Origin: Ensifer sp. LC163
Lineage (GTDB): Bacteria > Pseudomonadota > Alphaproteobacteria > Rhizobiales > Rhizobiaceae
Assembly (NCBI RefSeq): GCF_001695855.1
Contig: NZ_MBSS01000067.1
Span: forward strand, 1-64,000
DNA: 64,000 nt
Reading direction: 5' to 3'
Part shown: piece after piece, positions 39,488-48,744 of the stretch
Layout of the letters: each line of letters begins with the position of its first letter
How positions within the stretch are numbered: position 1 is the first letter of the stretch
Translations under genes and position numbers: made by a program
Notes under the pieces: model-generated
What the model was told of the DNA's origin: nothing
Database searches by the model: none
The model's input: the letters and a program-made list of their open reading frames with translations, nothing else

Positions 39488-42400
39488 CTAGTCGAGGAAC
39501 GGCAGTATCATCAACGCTTCGGGATCAAGACCGTGCCGAGTGCATATGTCGCGAGCCGAGGCGAAGTGCCTTTCCGCACCATCGAGATCACCCGCATCAA
39601 GACAGAGCGTCGCCAAACCATCATAGCACGGAAACAGCAGCTGCGCCTCTCGCGTTTCGAAAGCGAGTTCGAGTGCTTCCTCGTACAGGAGACGCGCGAC
39701 ATCGGGGCGACCGTGACACTGGTCGATCTGTCCCAGTACCAGCAGCGATACCGGCAGGTGATCGCGCTGATCGAGTTCACGGTCGATGGCGATCGCCCGT
39801 TCGGCCGCCGGAATGCCATCGGCCGCACAGCGGTCCGTGAAGGTGCAATAGGCCACGGCCAAATTGGAAAGAAGGCGCGCCTGAAAGCCGAGATCCCGTA
39901 TACGCTGCGCCAGGTCGAAGCCGAATTTGCAGACTTCGATTGCCCGTCGCGGCTCGATGATCGTGTAGAGAACGGCAAGGTTAGTGTAGCCTCGGCAAGC
40001 TGCATTGAGCAGATCGGCCGCCTCGGCGACCGCGACACTGCGCTCGATCGTTGCAATTGCCTCGGTGCCGCGGTTAAGGCGCGCCAATGCCACGCCTTTC
40101 GTATTGAGTGCTTCCGCCGTTACGCGATCCATCTCGCGTCGAGCGTCCAACGCTTCGGGCGCCAAGGTCCCGACACGCTTCAACGCATCGTCGGCCCAGG
40201 CCATGGCGTCGACATAGTTGCCCATGCGAAAGGCCAGGTGACCGCGCTCCTGCGAGAGGTGGGCGCTTTCGATCGGCGCGTCCGCGTTCTCCAAAAGAAG
40301 GGCAGCCGCCGCGAACGCTGCCAACGCCTCGTCGCGCCGCGCCGTTTCCCATAGGAGATGTCCAAACTTGCGCTGAATGCGAGCGGCGGAGACCCGGTCG
40401 TCGGTGGTGCGATAGACGTCGAGGAGCCAAGCATAGTGCCCTGCAGCCGCGTCGCGCTGGCCCGAAGGACTGAGCAGATCGGCGACTCGCTCGCGGGCGG
40501 CAAGCCATTCGGCCCCTTCCTCGCCAACCGCTGCCCAGGCGGCCATGGCCTGCTTGTAGAACCGGATGGCATCGTCGTTCGCATAGATCGCCTGCGCGTG
40601 TTCTCCAGCCGCCATCAGATAGTGTGCGCCTTTCGACTTTTCCTCCGACTGGCTGAAATGGTGGCCAAGCAGCGCCATCTCCTCCAGCCTTGTGGTCTGT
40701 GCGCCGTAGCGTCGCTCGAGACTTTCGGCGACAACGGCATGAATCTCCGCGCGCCGACGCAGAAGCAGGTTGTTGTAGACCACCTCCTGCAGCAGGGTCT
40801 GGGTAAAGCGGTAGGTCTGCACGCCCTGCAAGCGGCCGTCCCGCGTCTCCTCGATAATCTCGGTATCGCACAGAAGATCCAGCGCCGCATCGATCGTGGT
40901 TTCGTCGCCCGCAACGATCCGCAGCAAGTCGACGTCAAACCGCGGACCGATGACCGCCGCATAATGAAGCAGTCTGCGCGATTGCGGCTGCAGCCGGTCG
41001 ATCCTGCCCAGCAACATGGCTTCGATGGTCACGGGAATATCGACGGTGGCCTCGCGCTCGACCACCCGCCAGGCTGTCCCGTGGTGCTTCAGGGCGTCGA
41101 CTTCAATCAAGCCGCGTACGATTTCCTCGATGAACAGTGGATTTCCGCCCGCACGTGCCAGTATACGGCCGGCCAGTCCCCGGTGCAGGCCATCCGCACC
41201 GAAGAAGGCTGAAAGCAGCCTGCGCCCCTCAGCCTCGGTCAGCGGCGCGAGTCGCAACGCCGTGAGGCTCGTTCGACCAGGCTTCAGCCGCTCGACCGCC
41301 GTGTCGGGGCGCTGCGTCGTCAGCATCATCAACGGACCGCCCTCCATCCGGTCGAGGGCAAAAGCAATGGCATCGAGCGACGCGGCATCAGCCCAATGCA
41401 GGTCCTCGATCACCAGCAGCAGCGGCGCGCGTGACAGACGCCGCTCGAAGATGGCTCTAACCGCCGCAAAGAGTTGGCGACGCATCTGCTCCGGCTCCAC
41501 ATGCCGCAACATTTCGTCGTGCGTCCCCATCCCCAGGATGCGAAGGAAAAGCGGCACAAGCTGTTCCAGCTTTTCTGGCGTAAAGCCGATCTCCGCCAGC
41601 CCTGCAGTGAGAAGCTCGGTGGTTCGCGCCAATGTGTCGAAGGTCGAAATGCCGTAGGCCCCGCGCAAGACAGACGCCAGAACCCCGTAGGACGGCTCGC
41701 CCAGCGACGAAGAGCTTGCGCGACGAACGACGACGTGGCCGAAGCGCGGATCGACGGCGACCAGCGCCAGAAACGCGTTGACGAGCCGCGATTTCCCCAT
41801 CCCCGCTTCACCGGACAGCTGCACCAATTGCGCGGTCCCGTCACAGGCAAGTTCCAGACAATTGAGCAGACGCTTCATTTCCCCATCGCGCCCGACCAAT
41901 GGCGCTGTCAGGCCCAAGGCCTCCAGACCGCGTGCGGCCCCGGGTGCATCAAGAACCTCGATAAGTCGGTACACCTCGACGATGCCGGCCTTGCCGCGCA
42001 ATGCGGTTGCACCCAGCGCTTCATAAGCGAAGGCATGGCGGGTCACGCGATATGTGACCGGTCCAACGAGGATCTCACCGGGCCCGGCCATTGACTGCAG
42101 GCGCTGGGCGGTGTTCACCGCGTCGCCCGTGACCGAATAGGATTTGCTGTCTCCGGCTCCCAGGCCGCCTGCAACCACGGTACCGGTATTCAACCCGATA
42201 TGCAGGTTCAGCGGCGCACCGATGCGATCCTGCCAACGTTCACCAATCAGGCTCGCGCGCGCGATCATATCGATTGCCGCCCGAAGGGCTCGCTCGGCAT
42301 CGTCCTCATGCGCCACCGGGGCGCCGAAGAGGGCGAGCAGCGCATCGCCGATGAATTTGTCGACGAAGCCGCCATAGGCTTCGACCGCTTCTGTCAACTC

Positions 42401-42766
42401 TGCAAAGAACTCGTTCTGAAACGTCTGCAGGATCTCCGGATCCATATGTTCGCCAAGGCCTGTGAAGCCGCACAGATCGGCAAAAAGGATGGTTGCGGTG
42501 CGGCGGTCGGCATCTTCGTTGTCGCTCGATGCCGGTACGGATGAATCCCGTGCCGCCCTTGGCACCGGCATCACCGCAGCCTGCCCAGACACCAAAACCT
42601 TTGCTGCCGCCGGCTTGTCCATCGGCGTGCCGCAATTCGGGCAGAAAGCGAAACTGGGGAGACAGTCCGCGCCACAGCGCGGACACTGGCTCCGCTGCTT
42701 GGCTCCGCATCTCGGGCAAAACGAAAATCGCCCCTCGATCTCGCAACCGCATTCATGACAGTTCAT
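39488..42766 (-). CDS. Zinc ribbon-adenylate cyclase-AAA ATPase-TPR signalling protein
   Basis: The 1092-residue protein starts (at MNCHECG) with two zinc ribbons ('CHECGCEIEGRFSFCPRCG', 'CPRCGADCLPSFAFCPNCG'). A class III nucleotide cyclase domain follows (about 85-270; metal Asp in 'TILFADLCGFTGLGEHMD', 'FIGDALLALFGAP'). Then comes a STAND-like AAA ATPase (Walker A 'SGEAGMGKSRLV', 'LLLVIEDLHWADAASLDAI') and a C-terminal half of TPR-like helical repeats. This layout is known in rhizobia and actinobacteria, but ligand and output are unknown. The start is not fixed by a strong ribosome site. Confidence 0.85.
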   Translation of the reverse strand: MNCHECGCEIEGRFSFCPRCGAKQRSQCPRCGADCLPSFAFCPNCGTPMDKPAAAKVLVSGQAAVMPVPRAARDSSVPASSDNEDADRRTATILFADLCGFTGLGEHMDPEILQTFQNEFFAELTEAVEAYGGFVDKFIGDALLALFGAPVAHEDDAERALRAAIDMIARASLIGERWQDRIGAPLNLHIGLNTGTVVAGGLGAGDSKSYSVTGDAVNTAQRLQSMAGPGEILVGPVTYRVTRHAFAYEALGATALRGKAGIVEVYRLIEVLDAPGAARGLEALGLTAPLVGRDGEMKRLLNCLELACDGTAQLVQLSGEAGMGKSRLVNAFLALVAVDPRFGHVVVRRASSSSLGEPSYGVLASVLRGAYGISTFDTLARTTELLTAGLAEIGFTPEKLEQLVPLFLRILGMGTHDEMLRHVEPEQMRRQLFAAVRAIFERRLSRAPLLLVIEDLHWADAASLDAIAFALDRMEGGPLMMLTTQRPDTAVERLKPGRTSLTALRLAPLTEAEGRRLLSAFFGADGLHRGLAGRILARAGGNPLFIEEIVRGLIEVDALKHHGTAWRVVEREATVDIPVTIEAMLLGRIDRLQPQSRRLLHYAAVIGPRFDVDLLRIVAGDETTIDAALDLLCDTEIIEETRDGRLQGVQTYRFTQTLLQEVVYNNLLLRRRAEIHAVVAESLERRYGAQTTRLEEMALLGHHFSQSEEKSKGAHYLMAAGEHAQAIYANDDAIRFYKQAMAAWAAVGEEGAEWLAARERVADLLSPSGQRDAAAGHYAWLLDVYRTTDDRVSAARIQRKFGHLLWETARRDEALAAFAAAALLLENADAPIESAHLSQERGHLAFRMGNYVDAMAWADDALKRVGTLAPEALDARREMDRVTAEALNTKGVALARLNRGTEAIATIERSVAVAEAADLLNAACRGYTNLAVLYTIIEPRRAIEVCKFGFDLAQRIRDLGFQARLLSNLAVAYCTFTDRCAADGIPAAERAIAIDRELDQRDHLPVSLLVLGQIDQCHGRPDVARLLYEEALELAFETREAQLLFPCYDGLATLCLDAGDLDGAERHFASARDICTRHGLDPEALMILPFLD

Positions 42767-42950
42767 CAATGGCGAACCTTCGAAGAGGCCCGGCGTGCCG
42801 CATGCCATCCAGAGCCGTTTGGACACAATCAACGCAAAAGAATGGACCCGCTCGCACGGCTTTGCAAGCAAGCACTAACATTAAGACATCAGCGGCTGAC
42901 AGGATCCGAACAGGCCGCACCATGCCCCCTTGGGAGGTATGCTGCATTCT

Positions 42951-42988
42951 GTTTCCGTCGGTTGCGCGATCTCTCGACCGACGGAAAC
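42951..42988. repeat. Perfect 12-bp inverted repeat after the two small genes
   Basis: GTTTCCGTCGGT (42951-42962) and ACCGACGGAAAC (42977-42988) have a 14-base spacer. It lies 13 bp beyond the stop of the minus-strand small gene ending at 43002. It lacks a T-run, so it may be a weak terminator or a 3'-end stabilising hairpin. Confidence 0.5.
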
Positions 42989-43001
42989 AGGGGCTTAGAG
43001 A

Positions 43002-43277
43002 TCAGGAGTGGGCGCGGCGTTGAGCGTGTCTGCGCCGCGTCGGCCGCCTCGCAAATATCCCAAGATCGATGGCGGTGCCGTCCGGCGCGCAGCAAACCTC
43101 TTCGGGATGGCGATCGCTTGCTTCCATTGCGAAATGGATCGCCGCCGCCTCGTTGGTGAAGAGCCCTCCGACCAACCCCTTGCGGTCGGAGACAACCCAC
43201 CATCCGTGGCTATCGCGCCCGACGACGAAACGCGCGCGTGCCAGCAAACCGCGACGTACCTGCTGCATACTGCCCAT
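43002..43277 (-). CDS. Small hypothetical protein (91 aa)
   Basis: The 91-residue protein has a basic N-terminus, a WWVVSDRKGLVGGLFTNEAAA core and a basic C-terminal tail. The core (a short aromatic strand, 'GG', then a helix with 'EAAAIHFAM') resembles DUF2188-like small proteins of rhizobia, but I would not assign it firmly. AAGGAA precedes the ATG. It starts 36 bp after the 60-residue membrane protein gene, so the two probably form an operon. Confidence 0.6.
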   Translation of the reverse strand: MGSMQQVRRGLLARARFVVGRDSHGWWVVSDRKGLVGGLFTNEAAAIHFAMEASDRHPEEVCCAPDGTAIDLGIFARRPTRRRHAQRRAHS

Positions 43278-43313
43278 GATCGAATGTTCCTTGTTGACGA
43301 ATGGTGCGGCGGC

Positions 43314-43496
43314 TCAGCCGGCGACCCAGGGAATGACGGTCTGGATGCCGTAGGCGAGCCCGAGCACGATACCGAGGCGGATGCCGATGCCGAGGAAGGC
43401 GTCGCGAACCGCACCGTTGTCGGCGGGATAGCTGTCGGTCCCCTGCGACCGGCGTCTTTGTTCCGCCTGTGCGGCAAGATGGGGAAAGCGTGACAT
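43314..43496 (-). CDS. Small membrane protein (60 aa)
   Basis: The 60-residue protein begins MSRFPHLAAQAEQRRRS and has one hydrophobic helix near the C-terminus ('GIGIRLGIVLGLAYGIQTVI'). AAAGGAGA lies six bases before the ATG, a strong ribosome site that supports a real gene. I do not recognise the family. It is the first gene of a two-gene unit with the 91-residue protein. Confidence 0.62.
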   Translation of the reverse strand: MSRFPHLAAQAEQRRRSQGTDSYPADNGAVRDAFLGIGIRLGIVLGLAYGIQTVIPWVAG

Positions 43497-43610
43497 GGTC
43501 TGTCTCCTTTGTTGTGTTTGATACGAAGCTCGTGCCGTGCCGGTCGTGCACAGCGGCAAGAGCCGCCCAATCTGCGATGACATGGAACCGCCCCGTCGAA
43601 GGCCGTGGCC

Positions 43611-44549
43611 TCAGCTCGCAAGCGCGAGGGGCAGGCGCGGGCTGACATGTTGACCGCCACGAACCTCGATCAGCGGTTCGAGCACCGAGCGGATCTCGGC
43701 CGCCGTCTCCGGCGACACCGTCGTCAGCGGCAGCCGGACTTCGGGGTTTAAGCCCCGTGCCAGGTGCAAGGCGTATTTGATCGGGCCCGGATTGGTTTCG
43801 CGTTCAAGCGCGGTGAACAAGGGCTGGAGCCGCTGATGGATGGCGACGGCTGCCTGGCTGTTGCCGGTTGCGATCGCGTGATGCAGGGAAATCATCAGCC
43901 TCGGCACCACATTCGCCGCCACCGAAATCGTGCCGTGCCCACCGCAAAGATTGAACGGCAGCGCCGTCTGGTCGCTGCCGGAGAGTTGGCAGAGCCGCGC
44001 CTTGACCGATGGCGGCGATGCGAGGAAGCGACCGATGTCGCCCGTCGCATCCTTGATGCCGACGATGCCGGGTAGCTGCGCCAATCGCTCGAGCGTGCGC
44101 GGCGCGATATCGACGCCTGTGCGCGAGGGCACGTTGTAGACGATGACAGGCAAATCGACCGCCCGGACGACCGCCTCATAGTGGCGATAGATCCCTTCCT
44201 GGGAGGGCTTGTTGTAGTACGGCGCAACGATGAGCGCAGCGTCGGCGCCGAGCGCCTTGGCCTCAGCGGTCAATCCGATCGTCGTTTCGGTGCTGTTCGT
44301 GCCCGTGCCCGTGATAACAGGGATCTTCCTTTCGGCGACCTCGACACACCGTTCGATGACCATCGATCGCTCCGCGCGGGAAAGCGTCGCCGCTTCGCCG
44401 GTGGTTCCGCAGGCGACGATACCGGAAATGCCGTGGCGGATCTGCCATTCGACGAGCGACATCAGGCCGATGGTGTCGACCTTGCCGTCCTTGAATGGCG
44501 TGACCAACGCCGTGATCGCCCCTTCGAGGCGAAGCGAATGGTCGCTCAT
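43611..44549 (-). CDS. dapA: 4-hydroxy-tetrahydrodipicolinate synthase family (DapA-like)
   Basis: The 312-residue TIM-barrel aldolase has 'GTTGEAATLSRAER', 'VAPYYNKPSQEGIYRHY' and 'VIVYNVPSRTGVDI' (catalytic Tyr). The Schiff-base Lys is in 'GIVGIKDATGDIGR'. All DapA catalytic residues appear present, but the genome probably has a housekeeping dapA elsewhere, so this may be a paralog. It follows the 168-residue unknown gene by 11 bp on the same strand. Start at MSDHSLRLEG. Confidence 0.82.
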   Translation of the reverse strand: MSDHSLRLEGAITALVTPFKDGKVDTIGLMSLVEWQIRHGISGIVACGTTGEAATLSRAERSMVIERCVEVAERKIPVITGTGTNSTETTIGLTAEAKALGADAALIVAPYYNKPSQEGIYRHYEAVVRAVDLPVIVYNVPSRTGVDIAPRTLERLAQLPGIVGIKDATGDIGRFLASPPSVKARLCQLSGSDQTALPFNLCGGHGTISVAANVVPRLMISLHHAIATGNSQAAVAIHQRLQPLFTALERETNPGPIKYALHLARGLNPEVRLPLTTVSPETAAEIRSVLEPLIEVRGGQHVSPRLPLALAS

Positions 44550-44560
44550 GAAAATGTCCT

Positions 44561-45067
44561 TCAGGTTGGGAAATGGCCGCGGCGAGTGCTGTCGCTTTCG
44601 ATGGAAAAGCGAAAGGCGCGGCAGCATTGCAGGAAGGCCGAAAGGATCGCCGATGCCAGATCGGCGTGGCGGGCCTTGAATGTCAGGCGGCCGGCATCGG
44701 CCGGTGCGTAGCGAAGCGTGCAGGTCCACAGGCCGCATTCATGGCTGAGGGTTCGCAGGCAGAGCTTGGCTTCGGTCGCGGTCGTCAGATGGATCACGGC
44801 GTCGACGAGCGCGTCGGCGGCCATGAGTTCGCGGAAACGGCGCGACGGCCAGTCTTCGGCGACCAGCTCGGGCATGTCTTGGAGCAGCCGCACAGCCTCC
44901 CAGACGTGGTGTTCACGCAGGCGACGCACCGCCGCGATGCGCAGGAGCAGGAGCTTCAAGGCATCCGGCCCGCTTTCGGCGCGGTCCGCCCCCTCGAAGC
45001 GATCGATACCGGGTTGACGATCCGGTGCCTCGGGACGATGGCGAAAGCTGAAATCGTGAAGGGTCAT
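44561..45067 (-). CDS. Hypothetical protein upstream of dapA-like gene
   Basis: A 168-residue protein starting MTLHDFSFRHRPEAP. The middle is helical and leucine/arginine-rich ('LKLLLLRIAAVRRLREHHVW'), and the C-terminal half has several cysteines ('CLRTLSHECGLWTCTLRY', 'LQCCRAFRF'). I do not recognise a family. Same strand and 11-bp gap to the dapA-like gene suggest one operon. Confidence is limited, since an opposite-strand frame is also open, though this one looks more protein-like. Confidence 0.5.
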   Translation of the reverse strand: MTLHDFSFRHRPEAPDRQPGIDRFEGADRAESGPDALKLLLLRIAAVRRLREHHVWEAVRLLQDMPELVAEDWPSRRFRELMAADALVDAVIHLTTATEAKLCLRTLSHECGLWTCTLRYAPADAGRLTFKARHADLASAILSAFLQCCRAFRFSIESDSTRRGHFPT

Positions 45068-45370
45068 GGTGCTCACCCGTTGTCGATGAGTGAAGGCTAA
45101 CCCCGCCTCGCGTCCGGTTTCGATTGCGACTTGCATCCGGCGGCATAAGATTTTCATAAGGGAGATCAAATGCCGGGTGTCCAAGCCAAAGGCACCCGGC
45201 TACAGTGCCGCGAGGGGCGAATATCCGGCCGAGATGCGGGCAGCGCGGCGTCGAAATATTCTGACGCAAAAGATGACGTGCACGCAATTTTGCGCTAGGT
45301 AGCCCCTGCACTGGCGGTCGGTGACCGCCATACCAGCACAATGACATTTCGTCCTTGAAGGAAACCGTCC
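45068..45370. other. 303-bp divergent gap upstream of ilvD
   Basis: Two inverted repeats are visible: GCCGGGTG (45172-45179)/CACCCGGC (45193-45200) and TGGCGGTC (45312-45319)/GACCGCCA (45323-45330). The second lies 40 bp before the ilvD start and could be an operator or leader hairpin. No gene is seen. Confidence 0.45.
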
Positions 45371-47209
45371 ATGCCTGCCTATCGCTCCCGCACCACCACC
45401 CACGGCCGCAACATGGCCGGCGCCCGCGGCCTTTGGCGCGCGACGGGCATGAAGGACAGCGACTTCGGCAAGCCTATTATCGCGGTGGTCAACTCGTTCA
45501 CGCAGTTCGTGCCGGGCCACGTGCACCTCAAGGACCTCGGCCAGCTCGTCGCCCGCGAGATCGAGGCGGCCGGCGGCGTTGCCAAGGAATTCAACACGAT
45601 CGCCGTCGACGACGGCATCGCCATGGGTCACGACGGCATGCTCTATTCGCTGCCGTCGCGCGAGATCATCGCCGACTCGGTCGAGTATATGGTCAATGCG
45701 CACTGCGCCGACGCCATGGTCTGCATCTCCAACTGCGACAAGATCACCCCCGGCATGCTGATGGCGGCACTGCGCCTCAACATCCCCGCGGTCTTCGTCT
45801 CCGGTGGCCCGATGGAGGCCGGCAAGGTCGTACTGCACGGCAAGACGCATGCGCTCGATCTGGTTGATGCCATGGTCGCTGCCGCCGACGACAATGTGTC
45901 GGACGAGGACGTCAAGGTCATCGAACGCTCCGCCTGCCCGACCTGCGGCTCCTGCTCCGGCATGTTCACCGCCAATTCGATGAACTGTCTGACCGAAGCG
46001 CTGGGCCTGTCGCTGCCCGGCAACGGCTCGACGCTCGCGACCCACGCCGACCGCAAGCGCCTCTTCGTCGAGGCCGGGCATCTGGTCGTCGATATTGCCC
46101 GTCGCTACTACGAGCAGGAAGACGAGAGTGTGCTGCCGCGCAACGTCGCCTCCAAGCAGGCCTTCGAAAACGCCATGGCGCTCGACATCGCCATGGGTGG
46201 CTCGACGAACACCGTTCTGCACATTCTCGCCGCCGCCCATGAGGGCGAGGTCGATTTCACCATGGCCGACATCGACCGGCTGTCGCGCCGGGTTCCCTGC
46301 CTGTCGAAGGTGGCGCCGGCCAAGAGCGACGTGCACATGGAAGACGTGCACCGCGCCGGCGGCATCATGTCGATCCTCGGCGAACTCGAAAAGGGTGGCC
46401 TGATCAACCGCGATTGCCCGACCGTGCACAGCGAAACTCTCGGCCACGCCATCGACCGTTGGGACATCACCCGCACGACGAGCGAAACCGTGCGCAATTT
46501 CTTCCGCGCCGCCCCCGGCGGCATTCCGACCCAGGTCGCTTTCAGCCAGGAAGCCCGCTGGGACGAACTGGACACCGACCGCGAAAAGGGCGTCATCCGC
46601 TCGGTCGAACACCCCTTCTCCAAGGACGGCGGCCTCGCCGTGCTCAAGGGCAACATTGCGCTCGACGGCTGCATCGTGAAGACCGCCGGCGTCGATGAGA
46701 GCATCCTGAAGTTCTCCGGTCCGGCACGGGTGTTCGAAAGCCAGGACGCATCGGTCAAGGCCATCCTCGCCAACGAGATCAAGGCGGGCGACGTCGTCGT
46801 CATCCGCTATGAAGGTCCGAAGGGCGGCCCGGGCATGCAGGAAATGCTCTATCCGACGAGCTATCTGAAGTCGAAGGGCCTCGGCAAGGCCTGCGCGCTG
46901 ATCACCGACGGCCGGTTTTCCGGCGGCACGTCGGGCCTCTCGATCGGCCACGTCTCGCCGGAAGCGGCGAACGGCGGCACGATCGGCCTGGTGCGCGAAG
47001 GCGACATGATCGACATCGACATCCCCAACCGCACGATCAGCCTGCGCGTCGACGAGGCAGAACTTAGCCGCCGCCGCACCGAGCAGGATACCAAGGGCTG
47101 GAAGCCGACCGAAGTGCGCAAGCGCAAGGTGACGACAGCACTCAAGGCTTACGCCGCCTTCGCCACCTCCGCAGACCGCGGCGCGGTTCGCGACCTCGGC
47201 GATCGCTGA
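45371..47209 (+). CDS. ilvD: Dihydroxy-acid dehydratase
   Basis: The 612-residue Fe-S enzyme dehydrates dihydroxy-isovalerate/methylvalerate in branched-chain amino acid synthesis. Cluster-binding cysteines are in '[12 protein letters not shown]' and '[18 protein letters not shown]', and the C-terminal barrel has '[20 protein letters not shown]'. Length is as expected. An AAGGA ribosome site precedes the ATG. A terminator at 47231-47260 follows. Confidence 0.96.
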   Translation: MPAYRSRTTTHGRNMAGARGLWRATGMKDSDFGKPIIAVVNSFTQFVPGHVHLKDLGQLVAREIEAAGGVAKEFNTIAVDDGIAMGHDGMLYSLPSREIIADSVEYMVNAHCADAMVCISNCDKITPGMLMAALRLNIPAVFVSGGPMEAGKVVLHGKTHALDLVDAMVAAADDNVSDEDVKVIERSACPTCGSCSGMFTANSMNCLTEALGLSLPGNGSTLATHADRKRLFVEAGHLVVDIARRYYEQEDESVLPRNVASKQAFENAMALDIAMGGSTNTVLHILAAAHEGEVDFTMADIDRLSRRVPCLSKVAPAKSDVHMEDVHRAGGIMSILGELEKGGLINRDCPTVHSETLGHAIDRWDITRTTSETVRNFFRAAPGGIPTQVAFSQEARWDELDTDREKGVIRSVEHPFSKDGGLAVLKGNIALDGCIVKTAGVDESILKFSGPARVFESQDASVKAILANEIKAGDVVVIRYEGPKGGPGMQEMLYPTSYLKSKGLGKACALITDGRFSGGTSGLSIGHVSPEAANGGTIGLVREGDMIDIDIPNRTISLRVDEAELSRRRTEQDTKGWKPTEVRKRKVTTALKAYAAFATSADRGAVRDLGDR

Positions 47210-47230
47210 ACGCTCGACAATTTGAGAAAC

Positions 47231-47260
47231 AAAAGGCTCCCGCTCGTGGGGGCCTTTTTT
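47231..47260 (+). terminator. Terminator of ilvD
   Basis: AAAAGGCTCCC and GGGGGCCTTTT form a stem with one mismatch around a GCTCGT loop, ending in six T residues. Confidence 0.88.
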
Positions 47261-47294
47261 GTGCGCTCTATGCCCTCATCATGTCGATGCGAGT

Positions 47295-47435
47295 TGGAAT
47301 CCCAACTGGGGCACTTCGGACCTGATCCGCCCCTATATTCTGGACGGCAAGCAACTGGTGATCCACAGCGCTCCGGGTATCGATCCGACCACGGGCGAAG
47401 AGGTCACCTACCACCTTGAGTTCCAAAAGGTTTGA
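47295..47435 (+). pseudogene. C-terminal remnant of a lipocalin-like protein
   Basis: An open frame encodes 46 residues ending in TGA (47433-47435): it reads WNPNWGTSDLIRPYILDGK, then LVIHSAPG and finally 'TYHLEFQKV'. The final beta strands 'RPYILDGKQLVI' and '...LEFQKV' resemble the C-terminus of lipocalin-like domain proteins. The frame runs back into the ilvD terminator without a start codon or ribosome site, so the 5' part is gone. Confidence 0.6.
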
Positions 47436-47471
47436 AGATCGGCCCTGCGGCCACTCCGATGCACGACGACC

Positions 47472-47876
47472 TTAGAGATGACGCGTTTCGGCCGGCGGGT
47501 GGAACCAGTTGTTGTTGCGGCCGTCCATATATTGCACCGGCGCTTCGGCAAGCACTGCCGGATCAAGATCGTCGAGGGCGGCCAGATTGACGGAATAGTA
47601 GGCGCCGCCGATCTCCTCGATATAGCCGTGACCATAGGCGGCAATCCCACAGGTCTTGCAGAAGCGGTGATGCCCGCTCATGCTGCCGAACTGGTAGTCG
47701 GCGATATCGACTTCCTCAGCCTGCAGCCGAAACGCATCCGGCTTCACGATCGCGCCCCAATAGCGCTTCTTCCAGCAGATCGAGCAATTGCATTTGCCCG
47801 TACCGGCGTCGAGATCGATATCGGCCTCATAGCGGATCTTTCCGCAATGGCAGCTACCCCGGTAGGTTCGTTTCAT
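47472..47876 (-). CDS. GFA (CENP-V) family zinc protein
   Basis: The 134-residue protein has the GFA zinc cysteines: 'GSCHCGKIRYEA', 'GKCNCSICWK' and 'FCKTCGIAAYGHG'. The family includes glutathione-dependent formaldehyde-activating enzyme, but most members have unknown substrates. I chose the Met of MKRTYRG, which has GGGAG upstream. It is divergent from a MarR gene, and two operator palindromes lie just before its start. Confidence 0.85.
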   Translation of the reverse strand: MKRTYRGSCHCGKIRYEADIDLDAGTGKCNCSICWKKRYWGAIVKPDAFRLQAEEVDIADYQFGSMSGHHRFCKTCGIAAYGHGYIEEIGGAYYSVNLAALDDLDPAVLAEAPVQYMDGRNNNWFHPPAETRHL

Positions 47877-47930
47877 CACATTCACTCCCAATTCGAGACC
47901 CGAACAGCGCACATTTCAATGCGGCGACAC

Positions 47931-47978
47931 GACAACTTATTGTCAATTCACTTATCGCATGATGACAACATATTGTCA
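47931..47978. promoter_or_regulatory. Pair of GACAA-N4-TTGTC operators upstream of GFA gene
   Basis: GACAA-CTTA-TTGTC (47931-47944) and TGACAA-CATA-TTGTCA (47963-47978) are 33 bp apart centre to centre, about three helical turns. A related palindrome lies at 48161-48184 before the MarR gene. They are the likely binding sites of that MarR protein. Confidence 0.65.
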
Positions 47979-48160
47979 ATTATGCGCGCTACGGTTTTCA
48001 GAAGGCGGAAGCAGGCGGGTGAGTGCTATGTCCACAAGATGCATCTGATCTCGAGATGCCTGATCTCCGAAGGGGTACTGGCTGGCAATTGCCCTTGTAG
48101 GTCCGCTTGGCCATTCCCATTTTCTCTTCCTGCGATCAAAACGCTTGCGACAAGCGCGCC

Positions 48161-48184
48161 ATAATGACAACATGCTGTCATTAT
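48161..48184. promoter_or_regulatory. MarR autoregulatory operator
   Basis: ATAATGACA (48161-48169) and TGTCATTAT (48176-48184) flank ACATGC, ending 13 bp before the MarR gene start. The TGACA/TGTCA core is shared with the two sites near the GFA gene. Confidence 0.7.
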
Positions 48185-48197
48185 TCACCGTGACACA

Positions 48198-48677
48198 ATG
48201 GTAGTCGCTGTCAACATGGATGACCCTGTCCGCACCCCCGCCGGCGACGCCTTCGCCCAGTTCGCCATTTCGGTGCTTCGCCTGGCCGGTCCGTTGACGG
48301 CAGCAGGCGACGTGCTCGCCAAACCTTCAGGCCAGACCAGTGCACGCTGGCAGGTATTGGCGGCCGCGAGCCACGCCCCGATGTCGGTCGCCGATGCCGC
48401 ACGCGCGCTCGGTCTTGCTCGGCAGGGTGTGCAGCGCATCGCCGACCTGCTCGAACAAGAAGGACTGATCACCTATGGCGACAATCCCGCACACCAGCGG
48501 GCCAAGCTGATGGTACCGACGCCGCGCGGCGAAGAGGTGCTGGATGAAATCAAGGCCAGGCAGACCGTCTGGGCCGACGCCTTTGGCGCGGAGCTCGGCG
48601 AGGAGCGGCTGCAGCGGGCAACGGCATTGATCGTCGAAGCCATCGCCCTGCTGCGGGATCGCCCGACCACAGGCTAG
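48198..48677 (+). CDS. MarR-family transcriptional regulator
   Basis: The 159-residue protein has a winged-helix DNA-binding core ('MSVADAARALGLARQGVQRIADLLEQEGLITY', about 62-95) and flanking dimerisation helices. The start may be Met1 or Met7 (MDDPVRTP); neither has a strong ribosome site. It probably represses itself and the divergent GFA gene through the TGACA palindromes. Confidence 0.85.
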   Translation: MVVAVNMDDPVRTPAGDAFAQFAISVLRLAGPLTAAGDVLAKPSGQTSARWQVLAAASHAPMSVADAARALGLARQGVQRIADLLEQEGLITYGDNPAHQRAKLMVPTPRGEEVLDEIKARQTVWADAFGAELGEERLQRATALIVEAIALLRDRPTTG

Positions 48678-48744
48678 AAGCATCGCGTGCAAAAAGTGTG
48701 CAGCTTTGGAACCAGGTTACATCAATTCGCTTGCGCAGCGTGTC

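Noticed and set aside
47976..48188. 70-residue minus-strand frame in the GFA/MarR gap
   Set aside because: No ribosome site and no recognisable family. Its ends lie in the operator palindromes, which explain the conserved-looking DNA better.
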